Below, piece after piece: positions 19,056 through 31,073 of a DNA stretch of 64,000 bases. The DNA lies in the NCBI GenBank assembly GCA_030789695.1, contig CM061132.1, forward strand, positions 153,928,817-153,992,816. The letters are read 5' to 3'. This stretch comes from Scilla litardierei (taxonomy: Eukaryota; Streptophyta; Magnoliopsida; Asparagales; Asparagaceae). Each line of letters begins with the position of its first letter. Position 1 is the first letter of the stretch. Under the pieces are notes generated by a model that saw only the letters and a list, made by a program, of their open reading frames with translations, was not told where the DNA came from and did not search any database. Position numbers and translations under genes: made by a program.

Positions 19056-20992
19056 GCACCCTTGATGCCATCGATTAGTCTTGCCGTTGTGCTGCCCGTT
19101 TCTGCTAGGTCCTGATGCATTTTTGTCCACCCCCCTCCCCTCACTTATTTTTGAGAGTCTCATTTTGATCATATCTTTATATATCTTTTTTGGGAGAGAG
19201 GGAGAGTTTCTGGTGCCACATATATATCTGTATCACTCCTATCTTTGCATGCCTCATGTCCGCATCATATTTTCATTTCTTTATTTTTCTTTTTATTTTC
19301 ATTTTTTTTCATCATGCATGCATCCTCACTTTCCCCTCACATTACTTGCCTCTCGGTGTGCCCCACTTTGCACATTGAGGACACTGTGCCATTTAGCTTG
19401 GGGGAGTGAGTTCTCACGTTCTTTTTCGATTTGCCACCTTTATTTTTAGTTTTTCACACCATTTTCCGCTTTTGCACTTATTTTCATCAATTTTTCTTTT
19501 ATTTTACCATGCATCACGTTTTTCTTATTTTTCTGTGTGCCGCATTGTAAATAGTTCTATTTTCCCTTTATCTTTATTTCTTTTTCATCTCATGCTAGAG
19601 ATGACTTTTCTATGATGACGACGACGTGGAGTTAGCTTACTCTATATGCATGCTATATTTGTCATGTCTTAGACTTTATTTCTGATATCATATGCTATGA
19701 CTTTCCTTGCATCTAGAGATAATAACCCACACTTTTACCACATGAAAATGGATGAAATTTTATTATTAGCTTAGTCTGAATATTCATATGTATGCTATCA
19801 CAGAAAACACACCAAGATTCACACATTGAATGCTTATATCTGGAGTACCGATTTCTTTTTCTTATATCACTTCTATATGCATGAATTGTACATTTCACTT
19901 CAGGATGATTGAATGATGTTAGCTATGATAAATCTGGATTAGTTAGCTTTTTTGTGATCGAAACTGAGTAGATTAGATTACCCTGCTGAAGTTGTCGTGC
20001 ATGTCTTATAGAGTGAACCGAGAGATATATCTATTTCTTTCTCCACAAATCTTGAATATCATTTCTCTACTTTTAAAATCATTGGTGAATCTCCTCTTAG
20101 CAATTCTATTATATGGCATTTCCCCCGCTATTCATTCCTAGCTCCAAATTTCTTATTCAAAAAAAAAGAGAAAAATATTCTTGTATATCATTATCTCTCT
20201 TTAAGTTGGGATCGTTGTGTATATATGCTTTATCGAAAAAAAGGGAAAAGAAAAAAAAAAGAAAAGAGGAAAAATCCTCAATAAAAGATCCCATCTCACT
20301 TTCTTTCTTTCTTCTTTCTTTTCATTGCTTTTGGAGCTATATAAAATGGGGATGTGAATATTTTTTATGCCACCACGCTTATAGATAAGCTTGGGGGAGG
20401 GAATCCATTGATGTGTGAGAGAGTGACTACTTGACGTTGCACGACAACCTAGGCTAAGTAATATTCTATACTCGGTGAGATTGTTTCTAGCTTTACGACA
20501 TCCAGAAATCTAAGCCTAGCATTCATATCATGAAATCCATACTTTTCTATTCTCTCTATTCTATAGTGTGGTACTCTTATACTCCTGATAGAAAGCGTTC
20601 AATTGAAAAGTGTGTGATCTGTGATTTGTATACCGCTTTAAATGATTCAGACGATGTTAATTCTAAAACTATTCCGTTTTTCATGATTATATTGTTGTTC
20701 GTGGGTTTTCTATTTCTATTTGCACTATTATACTATGATATCAAAATAAAACTCTTTGACATGTAATTTTCATTCAGTGCATGCTATATGAGTAAGCGGA
20801 ACCCACAGCCTGAGAAAATAATCTAGCAGCTTACCTCTTCGCTTCTTTCTTTCTTCTTTATTTTTCTTTCGTTTTTCATTCTTCTCCGTTTTTCATTTTT
20901 CATTTTTTCGCCGTTTTCGTTTTCCGAATCCACCGGGTTCGCCTTTTACTTATCTTCCTCGAGGACGAGTAAGAGGTAAGCTTGGGGGATTT
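19056..20992 (+). other. Element A 3' region with three hairpin-polypurine modules
   Basis: T-rich non-coding DNA. Module 1: hairpin GCACATTG-AGGA-CACTGTGC (19370-19389, one mismatch), then AGCTTGGGGGAG (19395-19406). Module 2: GCTTA-TAGA-TAAGC (20377-20390), overlapping AAGCTTGGGGGAGGG (20387-20401). Module 3: CTCG-AGGA-CGAG (20958-20969), then AAGCTTGGGGGAT (20978-20990), next to the 3' LTR and so the likely plus-strand primer. ORFs in this span are low complexity and not supported as genes. Confidence 0.7.
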
Positions 20993-22810
20993 TGATCACT
21001 CCTTATTTTACACTTTTTTCCCGCATGTTTGCATGCCATTTAGATCGCCCAAATCATGTTTTTCACGATATATCGACGATATTGCGATGCTTTTCACGAT
21101 TTGTTGTTTTTGTCGCATTTCAGGTGATTTGGCGCGATTTGGAGTGATATCGAGATGCGCGTACTCCAGAGGGTCACCGACGACCTCCCCAAGGGGTATT
21201 TCGCTGTTGGAGAGGAGCAGAAGAAGAACGGACGTCACAGGAGTGACGAGGAGGCCAAAACAACAATCTGGGCATTTTTAGTGTCCCACTCGGCCGAGTG
21301 GAGGAGCCACTCGGCCGACCAGCGAGACACCGCTCGGCCGACCAGATCAGACACGATTTATATGTGCACTCGGCCGAGCGACGGAGACCACATCGGCCGA
21401 GTGACGAGATCCCGTCCGCCCGAGTGGCGCCCAGACGAAGCCATTCAAAAATCGCCAAGTTACTGTTTTTCGGCTGCCTGAGCTTCAGAAGACCCACTCG
21501 GCCGAGTGGATAATCCCGTCCGCCCGAGTACCATGAAGCCATCGGCCGAGTGACGGCAACTCACTCGGCCGAGCCGCCCCCGAAGTAGAGACCCCTGAAG
21601 GCCCCGACTTACTGGAAAATTATAGGGTTTCTCACTCGGCCGAGCGACTTTTGTCACTCGGCCGAGTGCGACGCGCTGCCTGTAGCGAAAATTGCGGAAA
21701 ACAGGCTGCGCAAGGGTATTTTGGTCACAGTTTTTGGACGATTTTGGGGGGTATTTAACCCCTGTTTTTACCCTAGTTTTAAAGAGCTTTTCCTTAGATT
21801 TTTTGGAGTTTTTTTAGTTTTACTTTTTAGCTTTATTCTTGAGATTGGAGAGGAGACAAAACTTGATTTTTGTTGGAATAATTGAAGAACTCCATTGGTT
21901 TGTGTTTTCTCTTCTCTAAAATTCTATTTTTATTGCATATCTCAATATTGTGATGAATTCTATTGCTTATTTCATTGATTATTTTTGTGATCTTGCTATG
22001 AATTGTGAGTAGTCGCCACGTCTTGGGGCGTGGGGATGAACCCTACAAGCCCTATTCCACGATTGTGATGAATTGGTAGGAATTTTGCTAGAATTGCTAT
22101 TAGGGATTAGATTGGGATCAATTTACTACGGATGGCTAGGGATTCACATCGATTGGGATTTGCAAGAGATTGGATCCCAATTCGATAGGAAACCCTAGAA
22201 ATCCGAATTGGGTTGGAATCGAATTTCCGAAGTATCGGTTTGCAAGAGATTGGACCGATACTAGGGTTTCCGGTTGCAATTCCGTGCCTATACCCGTTTG
22301 CAAGAGATTGGACGGGTAGGAACTATCCCAAACTAGGTCGCGGGCTGAGTTTGCAAGAGATTGGGCTCGATGCGCGATTGAACGATGATGTTGATCCTAA
22401 TGCTAGCTTCCCTAGGCTAGGGTTTGCAAGAGATTGGACCCGAACCTAGGATAGCTATAGACCGGCAACAGCGCGAGAGCGTGAGCTTGGTTCTACATTC
22501 AGTTGCAACTAGTTCATCCAAAATCTTATTCTAGCAATTTTGATACCGATGAACCACATTTATGAAATACGGTGAGTAGCGGGAATTCCCCATTCCCTAG
22601 ACGTTCTTTATTTGATTTGATATTTCCGCACTTTGTCTGACGATTGTGACAGGATCGCCAAAGGCAAATTTCTCTCGTCTTAAATAGCCAGGTTGATTGG
22701 AACAAGCACGGTCATTCGTCCTCCCTGTGTTCGATATCCCGATCGCCGCTATACTGTGCGCTTGCGGTAAAACTACAACCGTTCTTTGGGGACACATCCC
22801 AGAGCGATCA
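20993..22810 (+). repeat. Element A 3' LTR, with second five-hairpin array at 22152-22451
   Basis: It pairs with the 5' LTR (about 98.8% identical by eye) and ends GCGATCA just before the ATGGC duplication. The hairpins are kept. In H4 the left stem has a C-to-T change (giving a G-T pair) and the right stem one change that breaks a pair, while H5 gains outer pairing (CCTAGG side) compared with the 5' copy. Confidence 0.93.
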
Positions 22811-23087
22811 ATGGCTCACACCCTCCCCTCCCTCAACTCCGGAGCAAGCCTGATGGCTTTGCCCTCGATAGAGTCGCCAGGTGGGACAAGGAACGAGTGA
22901 CGGCTCACAGCCTCCCCTCCCCCAAGTCCTAGGGCGGTACACCACCAACGGAGGCTGCGGGGTCGCTGCCCTCCTTGGTAGACAGCCTTCATCACCGGAG
23001 CAGATGGGCAACTCCATAACATTCTCCTTCTCCTCAGCTGGCTCGTCAATGGTAAAGTGTTGGGGGCATACACATGCAAAGCGCAGC
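22811..23087 (+). repeat. 262-bp tandem array, right block, and short flank
   Basis: The array unit broken by element A resumes at ATGGCTCACACCCTCC and runs to about 22998. The remaining 90 bases (23000-23087) are unlike the array and hold no supported gene. They end with GCAGC, the duplicated target of the next solo LTR. Confidence 0.75.
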
Positions 23088-24945
23088 TGACTAGCCCAAA
23101 AATGAGCTTCTCTCAAGCGAAAGAGTCCGTACAAGTAATATAATCTGGGAGTCCAGATGTCGAATCCTCGGAAGAAAATCTGTTGCAACCACAAAGCTTA
23201 AATCAAATAGAAAGTCAACGTAGAGAAACTAACCACTTTTGATGATGGTGGTGTGAATGGAGTTTGATCGTGGGTTTGAATTCGTGAACAATACGAGCAA
23301 AAGAAACTTTCGTTTATAAAAATATTTATGAGAAATATGCACATGGTATGGGTTCATTAGGATCCATGATTCGTATTAATTTGGTTGAGTAAATATAACT
23401 CAATAAATTCTCCTTTTGGGAGTAATTCACCGGAAAATAGCCTTGTGGAGATTAAAGCACAATATTGAATAAAATCGTTGCTAAAGTTATAATCTTTTAA
23501 AAATACGATATGAAACTCCCTTTTGGAGAGATCAAAACTCACCCTTGTGGGGTGATCATCAACTCAATCACGTTCTTTTGGAAGATGAAAAAGATGATTT
23601 TAAAATAAAGATTACAACTATATCAACGTTAAAAATTTAGCACAACGATTCAACCAAATAAATACGCATCATATCCCCTAACTACACCATACCATGCACA
23701 ATGAAAATTTAGCTACTCATACTGAAAATAAACATCAATTTCATCATATAAAGCATGGTTCTAAGCAATATAATTAATTATAATTCAAAATACACAAAAG
23801 AGTTCAAAAGATATCACCAAATACGCTCTCTTTTAGCCTAATAAAACCCTTCTTCTTCCTCCTAAAAGCCTCTGAAAATTCCCTCAGGTTGATCTCTGTA
23901 ATGTCACGGATTTTCTGTAAAAATCGGCTCCAAAATCGCCCAAATACGCCAAGAATACGCAACAAAAACCCTAGAATACGCTTTTATAATAGCATTGCGG
24001 GTTTAAGTCGCTTATCGGGTCCCAAACCGCACCCAATTCACTTAAAACCCGCACCCGCAAGCCGCATCAATTTTCCACCGTTGGATGTATACGAGATTAA
24101 ACGGGGTGCCGCCACGCGTGCTTTAAGATTCGCGCACGCCCGCATGATTTCGCATCCGAGCCCAGTTCGGATTGATTCACGCCGTTCGATCGAAGCGAGG
24201 GCTGTCCGATGGCTGCCGCGTGTCCCCGCTCGAAACGAACTCAGCTGCTTCGCATCAATTCGAATCCAAACGTGGGCTCGTCCTCAGCCGTCCGATCGAA
24301 GTGGAGAGCGACAAGATTGCGCCACGTAGCCGCTGCTTCAGCCCGCTTCCACTGCGTTTGATCTCGAATGCGGGCCGTTGGATCGTGATCCAACGGCGGC
24401 AATCTGGCCGCGTCGCCCGCTTCAGCGGTCGTTCGATTCGGTGGGGAACAACGAGATGTCGCCTCGTGGAGGCGCTGGGGCGCTCCGCTGCTTGCGTTTT
24501 GTTGCGTTCCTGTCCGTTAGATCTCGATCCAACGGACATTGTAAAGCCGCGTCGCCCGCTTATTTGATGCATTAGATTCGAGCGGGAATAAGCTGATGGA
24601 CACCATGTGGCCGCCAAAATTCGTGCGCCGATCGTATTTTCCCGTATTTCGTGCGTATTTCTCCATTTAATTGGCATTCTGCATTCAAAAATTCACAGTA
24701 ATTAGCACAGATCTCAGAAAAATACAAATAAATAGTCGTTGGAATCGTGAGATCAAGACCAAGCTATGAAAAATATAAAAAGTGCAGAAATACTCAGTTA
24801 ATTGCTGTTTTGTGCTCAAATAAGGTGTTTTCTCTAATAAATGATGGTGTACAAAATACGAATGTATTAGAGATCAATTTAGCATCATATGAGCACAAAA
24901 TAGAGTTAAATGGAGGGTTAAATATACAATATTCAATCCGAATCA
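23088..24945 (-). mobile_element. Solo LTR related to element Y
   Basis: Read on the minus strand it starts TGATTCGGATTGAAT at 24945 and ends GGGCTAGTCA at 23088. It matches the Y LTR throughout, including the CAAAA hairpin module. It is flanked by a perfect 5-bp duplication GCAGC (23083-23087 and 24946-24950), and no internal domain remains. This is the expected product of recombination between two LTRs. ORFs in it are not genes. Confidence 0.88.
23405..23560 (-). repeat. CAAAA-loop hairpin array in the solo LTR
   Basis: On the minus strand: CTCC-CAAAA-GGAG (23410-23422), CTCTC-CAAAA-GGGAG (23516-23530, one T-G pair) and CACCC-CACAA-GGGTG (23540-23554), plus weaker members. Compared with element Y, one stem shows the G-T intermediate between CTCCC/GGGAG and CTCTC/GAGAG, and another has A-T where Y has G-T. 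Confidence 0.7.
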
Positions 24946-25063
24946 GCAGCTCGCACAATAGACAGATTGAACAAACGACAGTTAGGAAAACTTTCAAATT
25001 TTATTTACACTGAATTTGTACATCTCCGGGCCAAAATAAAAAACAAGACTCCAGGCTCGGCGT
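24946..25063. other. Flank of solo LTR up to the gap
   Basis: An AT-rich stretch (ending ccaggctcggcgt) resembles in style the region at 51070-51130 of element D, where the antisense gene's 3' side lies. It may belong to the Tat-like element whose 3' LTR begins at 26517. No gene is seen. Confidence 0.35.
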
Positions 25064-25563
25064 NNNNNNNNNNNNNNNNNNNNNNNNNNNNNNNNNNNNN
25101 NNNNNNNNNNNNNNNNNNNNNNNNNNNNNNNNNNNNNNNNNNNNNNNNNNNNNNNNNNNNNNNNNNNNNNNNNNNNNNNNNNNNNNNNNNNNNNNNNNNN
25201 NNNNNNNNNNNNNNNNNNNNNNNNNNNNNNNNNNNNNNNNNNNNNNNNNNNNNNNNNNNNNNNNNNNNNNNNNNNNNNNNNNNNNNNNNNNNNNNNNNNN
25301 NNNNNNNNNNNNNNNNNNNNNNNNNNNNNNNNNNNNNNNNNNNNNNNNNNNNNNNNNNNNNNNNNNNNNNNNNNNNNNNNNNNNNNNNNNNNNNNNNNNN
25401 NNNNNNNNNNNNNNNNNNNNNNNNNNNNNNNNNNNNNNNNNNNNNNNNNNNNNNNNNNNNNNNNNNNNNNNNNNNNNNNNNNNNNNNNNNNNNNNNNNNN
25501 NNNNNNNNNNNNNNNNNNNNNNNNNNNNNNNNNNNNNNNNNNNNNNNNNNNNNNNNNNNNNNN
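25064..25563. other. Assembly gap, 500 N
   Basis: Exactly 500 unknown bases, probably a placeholder of unknown true size. Long ORFs reported through the gap are artefacts. Confidence 0.99.
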
Positions 25564-25740
25564 AACACCCAGCCGACAGCGGTCCCTACGGGGTGTCAGG
25601 GGGGAAACCCCCAACGGCTCTCCTAGCGGCGCCACCACAGTCGGCGATCCCTATGGGGTGTCAGGGGGGGAAACCCCCAACGGCTCTCCCAGCGGCGCCA
25701 CCACCGCCACCTCATCCTCCGCCTCCCCTGGGGTTCCCCC
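25564..25740 (+). repeat. G-rich tandem repeat at gap edge
   Basis: A unit of about 75 bp containing 'ggggtgtcagggggg', AAA, 'cccccaacggctctcc' and 'agcggcgccaccac' occurs at least twice, with a partial third at the gap edge. Each unit can form a G6/C5 hairpin with an AAA loop. Such an array probably caused the gap. Confidence 0.7.
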
Positions 25741-26516
25741 TCGGTGTGCGGGATCCCCGACGAGGCTGGGCAACCCTCCAGCACGACGACAGCAAGGCAG
25801 AACGCGAGGAAGCGAGGAAAGGGAAAGGAAGAGGGTCCCCCGACGAACGAGGGTCAATCCCCCCAAAGGGCAGACTGCCTCAGGGCGGCACCCCTGATTA
25901 AAAAACCAAACATTGGTTCCCGGCTCGTCAGAACGCCCCCGGACAATGAGGCATTAGTAATTCGGCGGTCGATATAAAGTAAGACCGCCCCGACGCAGGG
26001 ATCTGCTCACCCCGATGGAGCGAACGACAAGTGTGGACAACCCTCCATCCCAACCGCCGGTTGGGCCACTTCTTCTCTATTGTTGTAAATATCATCTAGA
26101 TCCCCGAATAAGGGTTGATGAATAACACTCCCCCTTACGAACCCCTCCCCTTGAGCCCAAGCGCACGACTGCGGGACGGTCCGCCGGGCGCAGAACGGCC
26201 AAAGCCCCGCGGAAATTCCAAACACGTCCAGTAAACGCATCTCAGCAAGAGCCATTACATTCTCAAAGGTCGGGCTCCCCCTAAAACCCGACCCAATAAC
26301 CACATACAACGGCACATCGTTATAGGGCGACGCCCCGCTTGACACCGCTCGGGATGAGACTTCGTGACCCCGCTATAGCGGGACACACCCCACGGGAGCG
26401 ACGTCGCCCCTCCCCCCCTCTGAGCGGGGATCCCTATCCAAGTCAGGATAGAGGGCGGCGTTACGCCATCCGAGCCGAGCCGGGCTTCCGCCTCACACTC
26501 GGATGCCGGGGGCAAT
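25741..26516. other. Internal 3' region of a Tat-like element (G), no supported gene
   Basis: GC-rich sequence with several overlapping short ORFs on both strands, none with a recognisable domain. It ends in a polypurine tract GCCGGGGGCAAT (about 26505-26516) just before an LTR start, so it is the 3' internal end of a Tat-like element. By comparison with element D it might hold remains of an antisense gene, but I cannot show that. Confidence 0.45.
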
Positions 26517-27655
26517 TGTTACGACCTAAAGATCGTAAGAGTCCAACTCCCATCCGGATCCGCTGATATACCCCATTGACTCTCCCCGTGGTGAAAGGGC
26601 CTCCACCCCGGGAGACTGAAGCTATGCAGGAACGGGCGTGCCTCGCAGCACTCCCCCCACCCAGCCGAGGCGTGCAACTGCAGTTGCTCGCCCCGCCGGG
26701 AGCAAAGCGCTTGGGGAGCCCCCGGACAGTACCGCCGGACAGGCTGACATGGTCATATGCGTGTCCTACCGTCCCAGCGGCCCATAACCCACGACCGACA
26801 AGGAGGCGCGGCCGGGCCGAACAGCCCTCTAGCCGATCGACCCGGCCGGCCCCCACGAACCGCGGCGCCTAGGATAACATAGCCAGACCTGTAGGTAGCC
26901 GCCAACGACAAACGACCTAGGATAAGGGCATGACTGACACATACGTCACCCGACCGTCTGACAAAGCACCCCCTGACGGTTGAGCCGACTGACAGTTAAT
27001 GCTTTCGGCCCTGACATCCCGACAAAAGCACCCCCTGGCCGTCGCGCCGCCTGACAAAGGCAGGTCAGACACTCCTGTTCCCAACGTCCTTGTCTGAAGC
27101 TTCCGCTGACAACCGAGCCAGCTCAGCACGTCTAGTTAGCATGCCAGCTCAGCACGCCTAGTCATCTCCCGTCAGGTATAAATACCCCCTCTCCTCTCAC
27201 GAGGAAGGGGGTTGCCAAATTCTCTCTCAATCTATCATTCACACACGAGAGCAAAGGTCGTCCATATCTTTGTTCTCCCACCTATAGCTCGCCGGGTACG
27301 GTCGACGCACCGTTAGTCCGACCGACGTGCCTAGTCCCCATTTTAAGTCCTATTACTGACTTAGGCATCGAAGGGGCTAAGGGTTGGACCCCAACCCCGC
27401 CCTTCTGACGAGTTGCTCGTGCTGCAGGGAAGCTCGCCCCTTGGTCGACATCGACTTCAGTATCCAGCTATCCAATCTTCTTCTGCTGCATCCGGAGAGA
27501 TTCGACCCCGTGATCACCCCCGGCGACAAGTCCAACCTCTTCACCCCACTAATCACTTGTTAAACAGCCCACCTAAACCCTCTTCTCAGCGTAACCACCG
27601 TGCCCTTGGTTCTCCACAATACAAATTCATTGTACGCGAGTTCCACCTCGTAACA
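26517..27655 (+). repeat. 3' LTR of Tat-like element G
   Basis: It starts TGTTACGACC after a polypurine tract, like the LTRs of D and F (TGTTACGCC). It carries a TATAAATA box near 27177 and the Tat-style block 'gacttaggcatcg' followed by 'tctgacgagttgctcgt', also seen in D near 48120-48180. It ends at about ...GTAACA where copia element C's gag begins, so element G was probably inserted in that gag. The matching 5' LTR is not in the window. Confidence 0.65.
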
Positions 27656-27987
27656 AAGAGGAAGGCTAAAAACAACAAAGGAAAAGCTGTAATGAAGCAA
27701 CCAAGAGGTGCAGCTCCACAGACAAACAAAAACAATAAGGGAAAGCGAAACTTCACATGGAAGCGAAAGAACACCGAGCCAGTGTCACTTCCTAAGAAGA
27801 ACTGGGAGGATAAATGCCATAGATGCGGCATGACTGGCCATTGGTCCAGAAACTGCCGCACTCCTCGCCACCTTCAGGATCTATACCAGGCGAGCTAAAA
27901 GTCTCTACCTGAAACAAACTTGGCGGTTGTTCAGCCGCCAACAATGTTTACTGCAAAAGACTTCGAGAACGACGACCTGCTCGATTG
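27656..27987 (+). pseudogene. Copia C gag remnant (C-terminal, zinc knuckle)
   Basis: Only the C-terminal part of gag is left: a basic Lys/Asn-rich stretch, then a CCHC zinc knuckle (CHRCGMTGHWSRNC, about 27812-27853) that binds RNA in packaging. An in-frame TAA (27896-27898) replaces a Gln codon of element E, after which the reading continues to the family stop near 27987. The N-terminal two thirds are missing at the junction with the Tat-like LTR. An ORF starting at 27413 runs through that LTR and is not the true start. Confidence 0.8.
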
Positions 27988-28115
27988 AGCATCATCCTTT
28001 ATCTATGCATTTAGATTTTGATGTATCTTCATCTTTTATTTGCTTTAGTGTGAACTTTTATTTTTGAATGTTGTCTACATTTCGCTCAAATAAAATTTCG
28101 TTTTTGCTTATATAG

Positions 28116-31073
28116 ATGAAGTATGAGTGCCTAATGGATAATGCCTCGACACACACAATCCTTCGCGATCATTTCTATTTTAATAGCATAAATAAATATG
28201 ACGGTCCTGTTATCATAATTTCAGGACTGTCCCAAATAATCGAAGAATCTGGAGAAGCAATTATATTGCTCCCAAATAACACAAGACTTCAAATAAATAA
28301 TGCATTATTCTCTCCTAAATCAAATAGGAATCTCGTAAGTTTCAAGGACTTCCGTTTAAACGGATATCACTTAGAAACCAGAGATGAAAATAAGGTTGAA
28401 TATTTGTATGTAACTCGTCAGAAAGATGACCAGAAGATCATCTGCGAGCGATTCAAGGGACTCCCGTCGGGTCTCTACCAAACATACATTCAACCAATAG
28501 AAGACAATATGACTGAGCACCAGACGTGCCAATCACTGCCAGAGTTCCAACTCTGGCACAATAGACTTGGTCACCCTGGAACAGCAATGATGCGACGCAT
28601 CATCACTGAATCCCGTGGGCACAAATTGAAGAACCTGAAGATTCTTCAAAAGTATGAATTTCCTTGTCTCCCTTGTTTCAAGGGAAAACTTATAACGAGA
28701 CCATCCCTCCTGAAAGTGGGATTAGAGTCTCCTGGCTTCCTTGAGAGAATTCATGGTGACATTTGCGGGCCTATTCACCCCGCAAGTGGCCCATTTCGGT
28801 ACTTCCTGGTACGGATTGATGTATCCACCAAATGGTCTTATGTGTGCCTCTTGTCCACCAGTAACCTAGCTTTTCCAAAGCTATTGGCACAAATAATAAG
28901 GTTGCATGCTCATTTCCCCGATAACCATATCAAGAAACTACGTCTTGATAATGCGGGCGAGTTTACTTCACAAGTCTTCGAAGACTATTGCCGGGCAACG
29001 GGTATTGAAGTTGAACATCCTGTAGCACATGTTCACACCCAGAACGGATTAGCTGAGTCCCTTATAAAGAGACTCCAATTGATTGCACGTCCATTGCTTA
29101 TGCAATCCCAGTTGCCGGTGGATGCTTGGGGGCATGCTATTTTAAATGCCGCATCACTTATTAGGATAAGGCCCTCTGGAGGTCATACTTTATCCCCGAT
29201 GCAACTTGCATATGGCGCACCTCCGGTTATCTCTCATTTGAGAGTGTTTGGTTGTGCGGTATATGTCCCAATAGCACCACCTCAGAGGACCAAAATGGGT
29301 CCTCAGCGTCGTCTAGGTATCTATATTGGGTTTGATTCGTCCTCTATTATCAGATACCTTGAACCCCTAATGGGGGACGCATTCAAGGCACGTTTTGCTG
29401 ACTGTGAATTTGATGAGAAAATTTTTCCTAAACTAGGCATACAGTCTAAGAAGCCTGAAGCTACTGAGACCATTAGTTGGGACCAGAAGTCTTTGTCCCT
29501 ATATGATCCACGTACTAATCTGTGTGAAGATGAGATCCTGAAGATCATTCACATCCAAAATACAGTACATCTTTTGCCGGATAAGTTCACGGACAACCAG
29601 AAGATTGTCCGTTCACACGTCCCTGCTGCTAATACGCCAGCTAGGATTGACATCCCCATAGATGGATGCAATCCACCGGCAGCAGAATTGACTATACCTC
29701 AAATGAAAAGAGGACACCCACCAGGTTCAAAAGATAAAGTTCCTCGAAAGAGGAAAACTCCTGGAGATAATAAGATTATCCCTCCACAGGATGCTGAGCT
29801 CAGACCAGCTACTTCACCCCTCCTGATTTCCCCTGCAGAGGAAACAATAGGAGAAACATCATTAATTTTGTACGTACTTGAGAAGTACTGGACAGAAATA
29901 GCACAGTCGTCGTCGACGATTTTGCGTTCGATATTGCCGTTCACGTCACTGAATATGACGATGACGTCGAAACACGATCTCTAGCGGAATGTAAACGCAG
30001 AGATGATTGGCCAAAGTGGGACGATGCAATAAGAGTAGAGCTGGACTCACTCTTGAAACGCAAAGTCTTTGGACCAGTAGTCCAAACACCAGTAGGTGTA
30101 AAACCTGTGGGATATAAGTGGGTTTTCATAAGAAAAAGAAATGAAAATAATGTGATCGTTCGCTACAAGGCACGCCTTGTAGCTCAGGGTTTTTCCCAAA
30201 GACCGGGGATTGATTACGAAGATACGTATTCCCCGGTCATGGATTCGATCACATTCCGATTTTTAATAAGCCTAACTTCTCTAGAAAGCCTAGAAATGCA
30301 GCTCATGGACGTTGTGACTGCATATCTATATGGCGATATAGATAAAAAATATCTATATGAGACTTCCTGATGGGTTTAATCTACCCCCAGAGATGAAAGA
30401 GATACATCGGAACGTATTCTCTGTAAGGCTGCATAGATCATTATATAGTCTAAAGCAATCGGGAAAGATGTGGTATAACAGATTTAGTGATTTCCTTGCA
30501 CAGCAAGGATTCACGAATAATGAAGTCTGCCCGTGTATCTTTATCAAAAGAACGAGAACAGGATTCGTCATCATAGTAGTATATGTGGATGACTTAAATC
30601 TCATAGGATCTCCTGCAGAGATCAATGAGATATCTGAAAGCCTAAAACATACTTTTGAAATGAAAGACCTAGGCAAAACGAAGTATTGTCTTGGCTTACA
30701 GATAGAACACCTAAGAGGTGGAATCCTACTACACCAGTCTAATTATACAAAGAAACTTCTACGGAAGTTTCATATGGATAAATGTCATCCTTTAGGTACT
30801 CCTATAGTTGTAAGATCACTATATGTACATAAGGACCCCTTTCGGCCTCTGGAAGAGGGGGAGGAGATACTGGGTCCTGAAGTACCCTACCTCAGTGCAA
30901 TTGGAGCACTTTTATATATGGCTAACTGTACGCGTCCCGATGTAGCGTTTACAGTTAATCTCCTAGCCAGACACAGTGCATCGCCCACAAAGCGCCACTG
31001 GAACGGAGTAAAGCATCTTCTGCGATACCTCCAGGGTTCAATTGATCTGGGACTTTACTAATAGAGAGGTGCC
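28116..31073 (+). pseudogene. Copia C pol, first part: protease, integrase, reverse transcriptase (frameshifted)
   Basis: Protease: the active-site triad reads DNA (MDNASTHTIL) where element E has DSA, which may impair it. GAG-pre-integrase zinc motif (LWHNRLGHPG ... CLPCFKGK), then integrase core (IHGDICGPIHP, LRLDNAGEF, GLAESLIKRL) follow to about 29860. A one-base deletion near 29866 relative to E shifts the frame. Reverse transcriptase resumes from about 30053, an extra A near 30343-30348 shifts it again, and the catalytic YVDD motif lies near 30585. In-frame stops (TAA, TAG) occur at about 31059-31064 just before element B. The gene is clearly inactive. Confidence 0.88.
31069..31073 (+). 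repeat. Target-site duplication GTGCC of element B (left)
   Basis: GTGCC here matches GTGCC at 44179-44183. Joining the flanks restores the copia RNase H context, confirming element B as an insertion. Confidence 0.95.

Larger units (their letters stand above)
11019..22810 (+). mobile_element. Element A: Athila-like retrotransposon with gag-protease and ATHILA-type ORF, lacking RT-RNase H-integrase
   Basis: A complete insertion bounded by 5-bp duplications ATGGC (11014-11018 and 22811-22815), with LTRs of about 1.82 kb that start TGATCACTCC and end GCGATCA. The order is 5' LTR, tRNA-Asp primer site, gag-protease ORF, palindrome-rich internal promoter, ATHILA-type ORF, three hairpin-polypurine modules, 3' LTR. 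The LTRs differ at roughly 22 sites by eye (about 1.2%), suggesting some hundreds of thousands of years at a generic plant rate. Reverse transcriptase, RNase H and integrase are missing: the ORF passes in frame from the protease directly to the tail that follows integrase in element B. Confidence 0.93.

Noticed and set aside
24967..25638. Long ORFs on both strands around 25000-25640
   Set aside because: They run through 500 N and are translation artefacts.
27413..27655. N-terminal part of the 161-codon ORF at 27413
   Set aside because: It lies within the Tat-like LTR; only the part from about 27656 is copia gag.
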